A stretch of 64,000 nt of DNA from Eshraghiella crossota (GCF_025148445.1 NZ_CP102270.1:62001-126000), one strand, 5' to 3'. Positions 17,301-25,268 are shown, numbered from the stretch's first letter. The notes: generated by a model not told the origin, from the letters alone. Made by a program: numbers and translations.

Positions 17301-19366
17301 TGGTTGCGGCAGACAGCAAGCCGGGAAAGTACGGCTGGTATAACGGAAAAGTGACATTCACCGTAAAAGCTGCCGACAGGTCGTTATCCGAAAAATCGGG
17401 AATCAGAAACGTAACAATTACCGTCAACGACGTCAGGTATAATGCAGAAGCATACGATAACAGGACGACATCTGACAAAGAGTATAAAGTCACTGTTGAT
17501 GACAGGTTAATCATGGAAACCATGAATGAAGAAGGAATGTATACTGTCAGGGCAGAAGCAGTTGATAATGCCGGAAATACCTCGGTAAAAGAAGCAAGTG
17601 TATATATAGATACAGTGGCACCGGTAATAGGAGAAATCACAGGCGTGGAACCGGGAAGCGACAATGCGGGAAACGTGACCATAAATATTCCCGTAACTGA
17701 AAAACATTTCAGTGCAGAAGGCAACGGCACAGTAATAACCGTCAGGAAAGAACTTGACGGGAAGACAACGGAAAACGTGATAACGGCTGATAGGTCTGAC
17801 AGGATGGAAACTGTCGGAAGATATACATTCACGGAAGACGGCACATACAGTGTTTCCGCAGTATCGACAGACGCTGCAGGAAATAAATCAGACGAAAGAA
17901 AAATATCTTTCATCATTGACAATACTAACCCGGTAGTAAGGATTTCAGGAGTAACGGACGGCAGTTATGTAAAAGATTCCGCAACCCTTGAATTTTCAGC
18001 CGTCGAGGTTAATTACAGGAATAATGACGTTAAGATAAGTGGAACAAGGAGCCTTAACGGAATAACTGAGGTACTTGACATGGGAGGCTTTGTAAGCAGT
18101 ACAAAAGAGTCCGTGATGAAAAAAGTATTTACAGATGAAGGTGAATATGAAATCACGATTATGGCAGAAGACGGGGCAGGCAACAGCTCCAAAACAGAAA
18201 GAATACACTTTACGGTGGATACAGCCAATCCGGAAATAACACTTGCGGGACTTGACAGGGCTTCATATACGGACACAGTATCTGGAAAAATAAATATAAA
18301 AGATAATTATTACAGGACAGGCACAGTAAAGCTTGTAAGAAGCTCTGTCACATATGATGAAACATCAGACAGGCTTAACATAACCGATAAAGAAGACGTT
18401 ACGGACCTTTTTGTAAAGACGGGAAAAGAAAGCAGCAGCCGTGAAAGAGACCTGGTTATCGAAATACCTAAGGAACGCGGCAATGACGGACTTTATGTTC
18501 TCAGTGTGACGGCAGAGGACATGGCAGGAAAAACATCGGAAAGTATAACTGAATTTACCGTCAACGGATACGGGTCAGTATTTACCTTTAATGAGAGCCT
18601 GTTAAATCTTTTAAATAATCCGTATGTAAAAAATGTGCAGGAAGATTTTACCGTAAGCGAATACAATGCCGGCGGCATAGACCATGATAAGGTATCCGTC
18701 CAGATAACAAGGGACGGCGCCATGATGCAGAATCCGGAGTACAGTGTCAATGACCTGTCGGAGAAAAACGGATGGCATAAATACGAATATGTGATAAGCA
18801 GGGACAACTTTAGCAGTGACGGAATCTACAGGATTGTCATATCCACCGTGGACAGTGACGGCAACAAGTCGGAGACACTGAAAGAGGACAGGCTTGCCGC
18901 AGTATTTTATGTAGACACGACCAAACCGGAACTTGTATCGGTGACAGGTCTTGGAAAGAAGAATTATAACGCTTCGGAAATAGATGTAAAGTATGAACTG
19001 TTTGATGCCATGGGAATAGCAAAAGTGGAAGTCTACATAGACGGAGTCAGAACAAAAGAGATAACGGATGTGGAAGAGATAACACAGTACCTTGGTTCAT
19101 TCAGCGTCTCACAGGGTATGAACCGCCACATAAGGCTGGTTATTACAGATAAGGCAGGAAATGTCACGGATACCGATGTGGCTGAAGACGGAAAGTATGT
19201 GGCAGATTTTAATAAAAATGTAACCATATCCACTAACATATTTATCCGATGGTATGCCAACAAGGCACTTTTTGTGTGCAGTATAGTGTGCGTGGTGTTA
19301 CTGACAGCCGGAATAGTGGTTCTGGTTACAAGGAACAGGAAGAAAAAAGGAACACAGGAGAAATAG
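14336..19366 (+). CDS. Giant Ig-like-repeat surface protein with C-terminal membrane anchor
   Basis: A 1676-residue exported protein. It has a Sec signal peptide (about 1-30, MAWIITVAMLVTS), a Big_2-like region (about 365-420) and, from about 620, a long series of Ig-like beta domains joined by DTVAPVIG, DNTNPVVRIS, DTANPEITL and DTTKPELVSV linkers. It ends with a membrane helix (about 1640-1662, ALFVCSIVCVVLLTAGIVV) and a basic tail (RNRKKKGTQEK). No LPxTG motif is seen, so it is anchored by the membrane helix and spans the wall. The zinc-ribbon gene starts 1 nt after its stop. A wall-spanning role like that of EsaA/YueB is conceivable, but there is no sequence match that I can recognise. 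Confidence 0.82.
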   Translation: MRVKKYMAWIITVAMLVTSIPFSEKRVKADVLPEGTQMKFVVKDLDGTIIKNSENPDEDKILKFKIGDEEAEAVFSNDEYTIDIGSRESAGLEVSIIMGDVIKTESYSTDKTEYDVTMSMATPIDITGSVYDEATSTYTVHVPYAPEGKYELPEGVVMDTTDIESNETEDGIYNYAGYEDGVINYRTPGYVKVRLTAVRDDGYKVYTPVYLLVDIDNTPEFRVDNNKFYDNNVIIEKSGDLVAGVTLKNKKSWNGLNLSCKYDNSIIYESSDAEISVDSTGRVAINKDSGYDLVEAVITARDRYTGEKASYSLTAYPETSNDIILSVNKESLPYDNKVSINAADYRTDTIPVNIENQDDYTDIVYSSDNENIATIDTNGSIHILEVGTAHISVTAAKKGEWKKYEKTFTIESKAVDSYIKVYVDGIEKDITETIEISEDDIRNESVKLPVTLGMHNKYGRKLDYVSYTVTSKTQGISVNISDSGITISQTDSIERNVPFEITIKGYGWGYKESQVTLSFIISGKEIDNSSIYSVSYTENGTEKPLVNGKVINGVRTRWALTDKVKIKILEGKDYKISKKRYTDQLEQMFITITNSEKNNKDHSFYLWIDERNASFAHEYFGTDLEAPKLTLVNHEKINITGKGLYTSGNASINVRAADEDGHLYAVELIDSLTGDVIKSVGMEELAKNDASLKGTNVRFDIPFENNTAVHYAVVVWDQAGRKTVRSLAGLLRNAEYGEDTNVLISDNTPANDSFSVENGPDVNKYVAENGNIYVSGESGIVIVSEDAGDVYSGISRITVTVNGEEKTFNADGTGSFTAADNTAKAVLDTADFMTGVIDDKGSRHLAVTVSSEDFAGNVSTPKRYDIYVDRKAPQAEGMTITFGNTGRNKETMTSYGTFYNGRFTMTSDISDGLSGLKSAVLKVGNRTIQGYVTGNGISFDVGDNVSGNAELVLEDSVGNKNTVPYTVIGAGRGVKNSYIDVDTLPVDIMVAADSKPGKYGWYNGKVTFTVKAADRSLSEKSGIRNVTITVNDVRYNAEAYDNRTTSDKEYKVTVDDRLIMETMNEEGMYTVRAEAVDNAGNTSVKEASVYIDTVAPVIGEITGVEPGSDNAGNVTINIPVTEKHFSAEGNGTVITVRKELDGKTTENVITADRSDRMETVGRYTFTEDGTYSVSAVSTDAAGNKSDERKISFIIDNTNPVVRISGVTDGSYVKDSATLEFSAVEVNYRNNDVKISGTRSLNGITEVLDMGGFVSSTKESVMKKVFTDEGEYEITIMAEDGAGNSSKTERIHFTVDTANPEITLAGLDRASYTDTVSGKINIKDNYYRTGTVKLVRSSVTYDETSDRLNITDKEDVTDLFVKTGKESSSRERDLVIEIPKERGNDGLYVLSVTAEDMAGKTSESITEFTVNGYGSVFTFNESLLNLLNNPYVKNVQEDFTVSEYNAGGIDHDKVSVQITRDGAMMQNPEYSVNDLSEKNGWHKYEYVISRDNFSSDGIYRIVISTVDSDGNKSETLKEDRLAAVFYVDTTKPELVSVTGLGKKNYNASEIDVKYELFDAMGIAKVEVYIDGVRTKEITDVEEITQYLGSFSVSQGMNRHIRLVITDKAGNVTDTDVAEDGKYVADFNKNVTISTNIFIRWYANKALFVCSIVCVVLLTAGIVVLVTRNRKKKGTQEK

Positions 19367-19367
19367 A

Positions 19368-19697
19368 ATGGGTAATATTGATTATGACTATTTAAAAGAT
19401 GGTTCGGTTGCTGCAAGTGCAGTGACCGAATCAAAAAATGCGATATTCAGCCAGTCAGTTCTGTCAGTGTTGGTAATAATAATCGGAGTGCTGGTGCTTA
19501 TTGCATTGTCAATAAGCATTGTCAATCTGATTATGAGTATCAGGATGAACAGAAGGATAGGAAATATCAGCTCAAAACTTGGAACAATACAGTCAGATAA
19601 AAATGATACAATCGGGATTGTGTTTTGTAAAAAGTGTGGAAGCAAGTATTCGGTGGCAGACAGACAATGTCCGTTCTGCGGTGAAAAGAGACAATAA
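19368..19697 (+). CDS. Small membrane protein with C-terminal zinc ribbon
   Basis: A 109-residue protein with a long hydrophobic segment (about 30-57, SVLVIIIGVLVLIALSISIV) followed by a basic stretch and a CxxC-x10-CxxC zinc ribbon (C87, C90, C101, C104). The start codon is 1 nt past the stop of the giant surface protein, so the two are translationally coupled. The ribbon is probably cytoplasmic, given the positive residues just after the helix. It looks like the last gene of the T7SS-linked operon. The family is unknown to me; ribbons of this type often recruit protein partners. Confidence 0.75.
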   Translation: MGNIDYDYLKDGSVAASAVTESKNAIFSQSVLSVLVIIIGVLVLIALSISIVNLIMSIRMNRRIGNISSKLGTIQSDKNDTIGIVFCKKCGSKYSVADRQCPFCGEKRQ

Positions 19698-19712
19698 TTT
19701 TTGAAAAAACTC

Positions 19713-19741
19713 TTGACGTAATAAAGTTTCTCTGATATACT
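19713..19741 (+). promoter_or_regulatory. Promoter of tRNA-Cys
   Basis: TTGACG (19713-19718), a 17-nt spacer and TATACT (19736-19741) form a near-consensus sigma-A promoter that ends 23 nt before the mature tRNA. It is strong, as expected for a stable RNA. Confidence 0.8.
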
Positions 19742-19764
19742 ACAAAAGCTGTTGAAACAGATAT

Positions 19765-19835
19765 GGCGAGTTAGCCAAGTGGTAAGGCGTGGGTCTGCAA
19801 CACCCTGATCGTCGGTTCAAATCCGTCACTCGCCT
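19765..19835 (+). tRNA. tRNA-Cys (GCA)
   Basis: A 71-nt cloverleaf. The acceptor stem GGCGAGT pairs with ACTCGCC, the D arm is GCC/GGC with AAGTGGTAA, the anticodon loop CTGCAAC gives GCA, and the T loop is TTCAAAT. The discriminator base is U73, the identity base of cysteine tRNAs. CCA is not encoded. Two stem pairs are U-U mismatches (27-43 and 50-64), which is unusual for a functional bacterial tRNA. Confidence 0.92.
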
Positions 19836-19935
19836 CTATATCAGAGATAATAATGACATCGATTACATTTGTGGTCGGTGTTATATTTTTATCCGGAAGC
19901 GTTTTGCCGGTTTTGAGGATAAGGCAGGTGTTAAT

Positions 19936-20118
19936 ATGGATTTTGAAGTGAACGATATTATTAAAATGAAAAAGCCCCATCCCTGCGGATGTTATGAATG
20001 GGAAGTCATGCGTGTCGGAGCCGATTTCAGGTTGAAATGTGTGGGATGCGGACATGAGATAATGATTGCAAGAAGAATAGTTGAAAAAAATACAAAATCT
20101 ATTAAAAAAGTACAATAA
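19936..20118 (+). CDS. DUF951 small zinc-binding protein (YyzM-like)
   Basis: A 60-residue protein of the DUF951 family. The pattern KKPHPCGCYEWEV followed by RLKCVGCGHEI gives the CxC and CxxC cysteines expected to hold zinc. ATG 19936 is chosen because it gives the family length and N-terminus (MDFEVNDIIKMKKPHP); longer readings in the same frame begin inside the tRNA gene. In Bacillus the homologue yyzM lies close to rpsF-ssb-rpsR, matching the context here. The exact role is not established; the basic surface and ribbon suggest nucleic-acid contact. Confidence 0.85.
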   Translation: MDFEVNDIIKMKKPHPCGCYEWEVMRVGADFRLKCVGCGHEIMIARRIVEKNTKSIKKVQ

Positions 20119-20124
20119 TTGGAC

Positions 20125-20153
20125 TTGCCACGTTTTTTTTATTATGGTATCAT
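20125..20153 (+). promoter_or_regulatory. Promoter of rpsF-ssb-rpsR
   Basis: TTGCCA (20125-20130), a 17-nt spacer containing a T8 run, and TATCAT (20148-20153). It begins 6 nt past the DUF951 stop and drives the ribosomal operon with a leader of about 75 nt. Confidence 0.72.
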
Positions 20154-20236
20154 ATATCTTCGTGATATATTGATTTATATTCCTTGCTTTCTACTAAGAT
20201 AGAAAGCCAATAGACCAGAAGGAGGTGCAGTACAGC
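20154..20236 (+). promoter_or_regulatory. Structured rpsF leader
   Basis: The leader holds two hairpins. One overlaps its 5' end and is built on ATATATC-TTCGT-GATATAT (about 20154-20172). The second pairs GCTTTCTA with TAGAAAGC around CTAAGA (about 20187-20208). The position fits autoregulation by S6/S18 as known for rpsF leaders, but I could not place the known CCG-containing bulge, so the S6:S18 motif is only possible. The GGAGG at 20220 fits ATG 20237 better than the overlapping upstream GTG. Confidence 0.4.
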
Positions 20237-20524
20237 ATGAATAAGTATGAATTAACAGTTGTTGTTAACGCAATGACAGAGGACGATGTAAGAACAGCAG
20301 TCATCGAGAAAGTTAAGGATCTTGTTGCAAAGTGTGGTGGAACAATCACAGCTGTTGATGAAGCCGGCAAGAAGAAATTAGCTTATGAGATTCAGAAGAT
20401 GAATGAAGCATTCTACTACTTCTTTAGTATTGACGCAGTAGCAGAGTTCCCTAACGCAATTGCTTCAGAACTTCGTATCATGGACAACGTTCTCAGATTC
20501 TTATGCGTTAACGTAGAAGAATAG
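20237..20524 (+). CDS. rpsF: 30S ribosomal protein S6
   Basis: A 95-residue S6 protein of normal length. Family features include MNKYELTVVV at the start, the central GGTITAVDEAGKKKLAYEI strand-loop that contacts 16S rRNA helices, and FYYFFSIDA. It binds the central domain of 16S rRNA as a heterodimer with S18, which is encoded two genes downstream. The ATG at 20237 is chosen over an in-frame GTG 12 nt upstream, because the GTG overlaps the ribosome site. The operon order rpsF-ssb-rpsR is conserved across Firmicutes. Confidence 0.97.
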   Translation: MNKYELTVVVNAMTEDDVRTAVIEKVKDLVAKCGGTITAVDEAGKKKLAYEIQKMNEAFYYFFSIDAVAEFPNAIASELRIMDNVLRFLCVNVEE

Positions 20525-20559
20525 AAGCTTAACGGCATATGCCGTAGAGGAGGCAGATT

Positions 20560-20997
20560 ATGAACAAAGTAATCTTAATGGGACGTTTAACAAGAGATCC
20601 TAATATCAGTTATTCATCTGGTGAGAGACAGACTACAGTTGCCAGATATACATTAGCAGTAGACAGAAGACGCCGTAGTGACGGTGGAGAACAGACAGCA
20701 GATTTTATTTCCTGTGTGGCATTTGACAGAGCAGCAGAGTTTGCGGAGAAATACCTTCATCAGGGAACCAAGATAGCTGTAACAGGTCGTATACAGACCG
20801 GAAGCTACACTAATAGGGATGGACAGAAAGTTTATACAACAGATGTTGTAATTGAAGAACAGGAATTTGCAGAGAGCAAGAATAGTGCCGGTGAAGGGGG
20901 ATATTCACAGGCAGCAGGCAGACCTGAACCAAGTGCTGCAGGAGATGGATTTATGAACATTCCTGACGGCGTTGAGGATGAGGGATTGCCATTTTAG
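20560..20997 (+). CDS. ssb: Single-stranded DNA-binding protein
   Basis: A 145-residue SSB. The N-terminal OB fold (about 1-105) contains MNKVILMGRLTRDPNI, ARYTLAVDRR and DFISCVAFDRAAEFAEKY, the family signature, with aromatic DNA-stacking residues. A Gly/Ser-rich linker leads to the conserved acidic tip EDEGLPF, the docking peptide for replication and repair enzymes. A taGAGGAGGc site precedes the ATG. Location between rpsF and rpsR marks this as the essential replicative SSB. Confidence 0.97.
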   Translation: MNKVILMGRLTRDPNISYSSGERQTTVARYTLAVDRRRRSDGGEQTADFISCVAFDRAAEFAEKYLHQGTKIAVTGRIQTGSYTNRDGQKVYTTDVVIEEQEFAESKNSAGEGGYSQAAGRPEPSAAGDGFMNIPDGVEDEGLPF

Positions 20998-21017
20998 AGA
21001 ATTAAGGAGGTCTAGAA

Positions 21018-21284
21018 ATGCCTAATCCAAGAGAAAACCGCGGAACAGATGCTCCAATGAAGAAGAGAATCAACCGTAGAAGAAAAAAAGTTTGTGTATT
21101 TTGTGCCGATTCAACTAACGTAATCGATTACAAAGATGCTAATAAATTAAAAAGATTTGTATCTGAAAGAGGTAAGATTCTTCCTAGAAGAATTACAGGT
21201 ACATGTGCAAAACATCAGAGAGCACTTACAGTTGCAGTTAAGAGAGCAAGACAGATTGCAATCTTACCTTACACACTTGATTAA
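21018..21284 (+). CDS. rpsR: 30S ribosomal protein S18
   Basis: An 88-residue S18. It carries the C+-type features [41 protein letters not shown] and [16 protein letters not shown], with Cys residues that can hold zinc as in other Firmicute S18 proteins. A strong AAGGAGG site precedes the ATG. It is the last gene of the rpsF operon, since a clear terminator follows 20 nt after the stop. Confidence 0.97.
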   Translation: MPNPRENRGTDAPMKKRINRRRKKVCVFCADSTNVIDYKDANKLKRFVSERGKILPRRITGTCAKHQRALTVAVKRARQIAILPYTLD

Positions 21285-21303
21285 TTATATCTGATTAACA
21301 TAA

Positions 21304-21340
21304 CCCCATGGTTCATATCCGAGTCATGGGGCTATTTTTA
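21304..21340 (+). terminator. Terminator after rpsR
   Basis: CCCCATG (21304-21310) pairs with CATGGGG (21325-21331) and is followed by CTATTTTTA, a typical intrinsic terminator closing the rpsF operon. Confidence 0.85.
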
Positions 21341-21364
21341 TGTATGGAAAAAAAATTACCGGTG

Positions 21365-21373
21365 TGATATAAT
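21365..21373 (+). promoter_or_regulatory. Extended -10 promoter upstream of gdpP
   Basis: TGATATAAT is a perfect extended -10 element, 30 nt before the gdpP start and just after the rpsR terminator. The -35 region (TGGAAA) is poor, as is usual for extended -10 promoters. Confidence 0.6.
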
Positions 21374-21402
21374 AAATTATCTATAGCTTTAGGAGATATG
21401 AC

Positions 21403-23442
21403 ATGGCAGGGAAAGAAAAGAGATTACGTAATCTGTTAAATTTATATCTTAGATATCCGATTATAGCAGGTATTGTATTTGCTGTTATGAATATAATGGT
21501 ATATTTTATAAGTGTCAGGGCGGGAATCGTTGTTTCAATAGCGGTGCTGGCATATTTTGTATGGCTTCTTTTTATGATATTTAATAAGCATGTTGCTATA
21601 TCTAAGGCACTTATGGATTTTGCCTCAGGATACGCACAGATGCAAAAGAAGTTGTTGGATGAATTTAAGGTTCCATACGGTCTTCTGGATAATCAGGGCA
21701 AAATACTCTGGCTTAATAATTCTCTTGGTGCAATTGTTGGTAAGGACAACTACCGGAAGAACATAAGTACGGTAATTCCCGAACTTTCCAAGATACAGAT
21801 TGAACCGGGTAAGAATTTACAGGAATGTAATGTTGCAATTGGCAACAGAATATATAAGGTTTTTACCGAGAAAATTGACATGTCGGATTCCCCGGTTGAC
21901 GTTAATATCCTTATAGCGGGAGCATCATCTGATTTGTATGCCATATATTTTATTGACGAGACTGAGATAACAGCCTGCAGAAAAGAACTGCATGATGAAC
22001 GTTTTGTTGCGGCGCTTATATATATAGATAATTATGATGAGGCACTTGAAAGTATCGACGAAGTCCGCCGTTCGCTTTTAATAGCCCTTGTAGACCGTAA
22101 GATTAATAAGTATATTACTGCAGGTGAAGGCATTGTAAGAAAACTTGAAAAAGATAAATATTTCGTGGTAATGCGTTATAAATTCTTTGAAAAACTTAAA
22201 GAAGAACGTTTTGCCATTCTTGAGGAGGTTAAGTCCGTCAATATCGGAAATGATATGGCAGTTACGCTTAGTATAGGAATCGGAGCCATGAACGGATCAT
22301 TCCTTAAGAACTATGAAATGGCAAGAGCAGCAATTGATCTGGCACTTGGACGAGGTGGTGACCAGACCGTTGTCAGAGATGGCAATAAGGTAACTTATTA
22401 CGGCGGAAAGAGTAATTCCCTTGAGAAGAATACGAGAGTAAGAGCCCGCGTCAAGGCTCACGCACTCCGTGAACTTTTAGAGGGTACCGATAATGTAATC
22501 ATTATGGGACATAAAATCAGTGACGTAGATGCCGTGGGAGCGGCAGTCGGTATATACACGGCGGCAAGAATTTTTTCAAAGAAAGCACATATTGTTCTTA
22601 ATGACTTAACGACATCATTACTGCCTATAATTGATTTGTATAAGAACAGCCAGGAATACAGTCCTGATCTTTTTGTAAAGAGCGAGGAAGCACTGGCAAA
22701 GGTAGGAAGCAATACATTACTTGTTGTTGTTGATGTAAACAGGGCTAATTATACGGAATGTCCGGAATTGATTGGCAAATGCAGACAGACGGTGGTTATT
22801 GACCATCATCGTCAGGCTGATGACCAGATTGAAAATGCAACACTTTCCTATGTAGAACCATACGCATCATCCGCATGTGAAATGGTTGCGGAGATACTTC
22901 AGTATATTTGCGATAATATCAGAATTAAATCAATAGAGGCAGATACTTTGTATGCCGGAATAGTTATTGATACCAATAACTTTACTAATAAAGCAGGGGC
23001 AAGAACTTTTGAAGCGGCAGCATTTTTACGACGTAACGGTGCAGATATTGTAAGAGTAAGAAAACTTTTGCGTGGCGATATGAACGAATACAAGGCAAAA
23101 GCAGAGACGGTAAGACACGCTGAGGTGTATAAGCACTATGCACTTTCCGTATGCCCAAGTTCGGGATTACAAAGCCCTACTATTGTAGGAGCACAGGCTG
23201 CCAATGAACTTCTTAACATTACGGGAATAAAAGCATCAATTGTTTTTACATATTACAACGATACAATATACCTTAGCGCAAGGTCTATAGATGAAGTTAA
23301 TGTACAGCTTATTATGGAAAGGCTTGGCGGCGGCGGACATATGACAATCGCAGGCGCACAGCTTAAGGATATGTCATTGGAGGATGCCATAACACTTGTT
23401 AAAAAGACAATAGATACAATGGAAGCGGAAGGAGCAATTTAA
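21403..23442 (+). CDS. gdpP: Cyclic-di-AMP phosphodiesterase GdpP (YybT family)
   Basis: A 679-residue membrane enzyme that hydrolyses c-di-AMP to pApA and so tunes potassium, osmotic and wall homeostasis. Two membrane helices (about 16-60) precede a PAS-like domain (about 70-170), a degenerate GGDEF domain (about 190-310) and the DHH/DHHA1 catalytic part. Metal ligands are visible in GHKISDVDAVG (H370, D374, D376), in IDHHRQADD (D467, H468, H469) and in a late GGGGH (H646). Length and domain order match Bacillus GdpP. The stop overlaps the rplI start (TAATG), as in many Firmicutes. Confidence 0.96.
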   Translation: MAGKEKRLRNLLNLYLRYPIIAGIVFAVMNIMVYFISVRAGIVVSIAVLAYFVWLLFMIFNKHVAISKALMDFASGYAQMQKKLLDEFKVPYGLLDNQGKILWLNNSLGAIVGKDNYRKNISTVIPELSKIQIEPGKNLQECNVAIGNRIYKVFTEKIDMSDSPVDVNILIAGASSDLYAIYFIDETEITACRKELHDERFVAALIYIDNYDEALESIDEVRRSLLIALVDRKINKYITAGEGIVRKLEKDKYFVVMRYKFFEKLKEERFAILEEVKSVNIGNDMAVTLSIGIGAMNGSFLKNYEMARAAIDLALGRGGDQTVVRDGNKVTYYGGKSNSLEKNTRVRARVKAHALRELLEGTDNVIIMGHKISDVDAVGAAVGIYTAARIFSKKAHIVLNDLTTSLLPIIDLYKNSQEYSPDLFVKSEEALAKVGSNTLLVVVDVNRANYTECPELIGKCRQTVVIDHHRQADDQIENATLSYVEPYASSACEMVAEILQYICDNIRIKSIEADTLYAGIVIDTNNFTNKAGARTFEAAAFLRRNGADIVRVRKLLRGDMNEYKAKAETVRHAEVYKHYALSVCPSSGLQSPTIVGAQAANELLNITGIKASIVFTYYNDTIYLSARSIDEVNVQLIMERLGGGGHMTIAGAQLKDMSLEDAITLVKKTIDTMEAEGAI

Positions 23443-23888
23443 TGAAAGTTATATTATTACAGGATGTTAAAGCACTTGGAAAAAAAGGACAGACAGTGGA
23501 TGTCAGTGACGGATATGCAAGAAATTGTATTCTCCCTAAGAAACTCGGAGTGGAAGCAACATCCAAAAACCTTAATGACCTTAAATTACAGAAGGCACAT
23601 GAAGAAAAGGTTGCTAAAGAGCAGCTTGAAGAAGCCAAGGCTTTTGCAGCAAAAATGGCGGACATGGAAGTAATTGTTTCTATTAAATCAGGAAAAGACG
23701 GAAGAACTTTCGGTTCAGTATCATCTAAGGAAATTGCAACTGCTTTTAAGGAACAGCATGGAATGGAAATAGATAAGAAAAAAATTGTTCTTGATGAGCC
23801 AATCAGAAGTGTGGGAACTACAATTGTAAGCGTAAAGCTTCATAAAGATGTTGTTGGAAAGCTGAATGTAAGAGTCAGAGAGGCATAG
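23442..23888 (+). CDS. rplI: 50S ribosomal protein L9
   Basis: A 148-residue L9 with the N-terminal signature MKVILLQDVKALGKKG and DGYARNCILPKKLG. A long connecting helix (about 40-75) and a C-terminal domain beginning KDGRTFGSVSSKEIA complete the dumbbell that reaches out from the L1 stalk. The length equals the family norm. Start and stop overlap with gdpP by 1 nt, and dnaB follows after 4 nt, the conserved gdpP-rplI-dnaB operon. Confidence 0.97.
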   Translation: MKVILLQDVKALGKKGQTVDVSDGYARNCILPKKLGVEATSKNLNDLKLQKAHEEKVAKEQLEEAKAFAAKMADMEVIVSIKSGKDGRTFGSVSSKEIATAFKEQHGMEIDKKKIVLDEPIRSVGTTIVSVKLHKDVVGKLNVRVREA

Positions 23889-23892
23889 AAGT

Positions 23893-25245
23893 ATGGATGA
23901 ACCACTTTTAAAGCGTATTATGCCCCATAGTACAGTTGCCGAACAGTCCGTGATTTCATCAATGCTTATGGATAAAGATGCCATAGGAATAGCATCGGAT
24001 ATGCTTACTAAGGACGATTTTTATACCGGTCAGTATGGAATCATGTTTCAGGCAATAACGGAGCTGGATAAGGAAAATAAGCCGGCAGACATTGTTCAGG
24101 TGCAGGACAAATTAAAACAGATGGGCGCACCGGAGGAACTGGCAGGAATTGATTTTTTAAGGGAAATTCTTAATGTAGTGGCAACGTCCGCCAACATTAA
24201 GGGTTATGCCAAGATTGTAAAGGAAAAATCTGTCCTGCGCAATATGATTAAGGTCGCACAGAAAATAGAAAATGAATGTTATGATTGCAAGGATGAAGTG
24301 GATAACATACTTGCCGATGCGGAAAAGGATATTACCGCAGTAAAGAACAGCGGGACAAGTGAGGAGATAACACCTATAAGCGATGTTGTTATTGAAGCAC
24401 TTGACAGAATGGATGCGGCATCCAAGGCAGGCGGTAAAATTACGGGAATTGCCACAGGGTTTAAACATCTTGACTACAAAACAGCAGGACTCCAGAACTC
24501 GGATTTTATTCTTGTTGCGGCAAGACCATCCATGGGTAAAACGGCATTTGTCCTTAATATTGCACAGTATGTTTCTGTTAAAAATAAGACAACAACTGCC
24601 ATATTCAGTCTGGAAATGTCAAAAGTCCAGCTTGTCAACCGTCTTATCTCTATGGAATCCAAGGTTGATTCCAAAAATATAAGAACGGGAAGCATGAGCC
24701 CGGCAGAATGGAGCAGCGTATCAGAGGGTGCTTCAAGGGTAGGTATGTCCCACCTTATAATTGATGATACACCGGGAATTTCCATTGGAGCATTGCGTAA
24801 CAAATGCCGTAAGTTCAAGAGAGATAATAATCTCGGTCTTATAATAATCGACTACATACAGCTTATGACAGCAGGTGGCAGAAGTGAATCAAGACAGCAG
24901 GAAGTATCGGAAATTTCAAGAGCATTGAAAGGGATTGCAAGGGAGCTTAACGTTCCGGTAATCGCATTATCCCAGTTAAGCCGTGCTGTTGAAGCAAGAG
25001 ATAATAAAAGACCGATGCTTTCGGATTTGCGAGAGTCAGGTGCCATCGAGCAGGATGCGGACGTTGTTATGTTCATATACAGGGATGAGTATTATCACAA
25101 AGATAATGCTGATAACAAAGGCAAAGCCGAGATAATCATAGCAAAACAAAGAAACGGTCCTACAGGAACCATTGACCTTGCATGGATTGGAGATTTAACA
25201 AAATTTGCGGATTTGGAAGTTCAATATAATCACGAAGAAGAGTAA
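23893..25245 (+). CDS. dnaB: Replicative DNA helicase DnaB/DnaC
   Basis: A 450-residue hexameric 5'-3' helicase that unwinds the fork. The N-terminal primase-interacting domain (about 10-110, AEQSVISSMLMDKDAIG) is followed by a linker and a RecA-type ATPase domain. Walker A is ARPSMGKTAF (K216), Walker B is LIIIDYIQL, and the DnaB signature LSQLSRAVEARDNKRP and SGAIEQDADVVMF are intact. No intein interrupts it. It closes the rplI operon; the stop codon lies in the stem of a terminator. Confidence 0.97.
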   Translation: MDEPLLKRIMPHSTVAEQSVISSMLMDKDAIGIASDMLTKDDFYTGQYGIMFQAITELDKENKPADIVQVQDKLKQMGAPEELAGIDFLREILNVVATSANIKGYAKIVKEKSVLRNMIKVAQKIENECYDCKDEVDNILADAEKDITAVKNSGTSEEITPISDVVIEALDRMDAASKAGGKITGIATGFKHLDYKTAGLQNSDFILVAARPSMGKTAFVLNIAQYVSVKNKTTTAIFSLEMSKVQLVNRLISMESKVDSKNIRTGSMSPAEWSSVSEGASRVGMSHLIIDDTPGISIGALRNKCRKFKRDNNLGLIIIDYIQLMTAGGRSESRQQEVSEISRALKGIARELNVPVIALSQLSRAVEARDNKRPMLSDLRESGAIEQDADVVMFIYRDEYYHKDNADNKGKAEIIIAKQRNGPTGTIDLAWIGDLTKFADLEVQYNHEEE

Positions 25246-25268
25246 GTGTCATACTTGCTCTTTTTTTG
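25240..25268 (+). terminator. Terminator overlapping the dnaB stop
   Basis: GAGTAAGT (25240-25247) pairs with ACTTGCTC (25253-25260) with one G-T pair, followed by TTTTTTT. The stop codon is part of the stem. Confidence 0.75.

Noticed and set aside
19789-20118. A 109-aa protein starting in the tRNA-Cys gene
   Set aside because: The frame belongs to the DUF951 gene that starts at 19936; the upstream part is tRNA and leader sequence.
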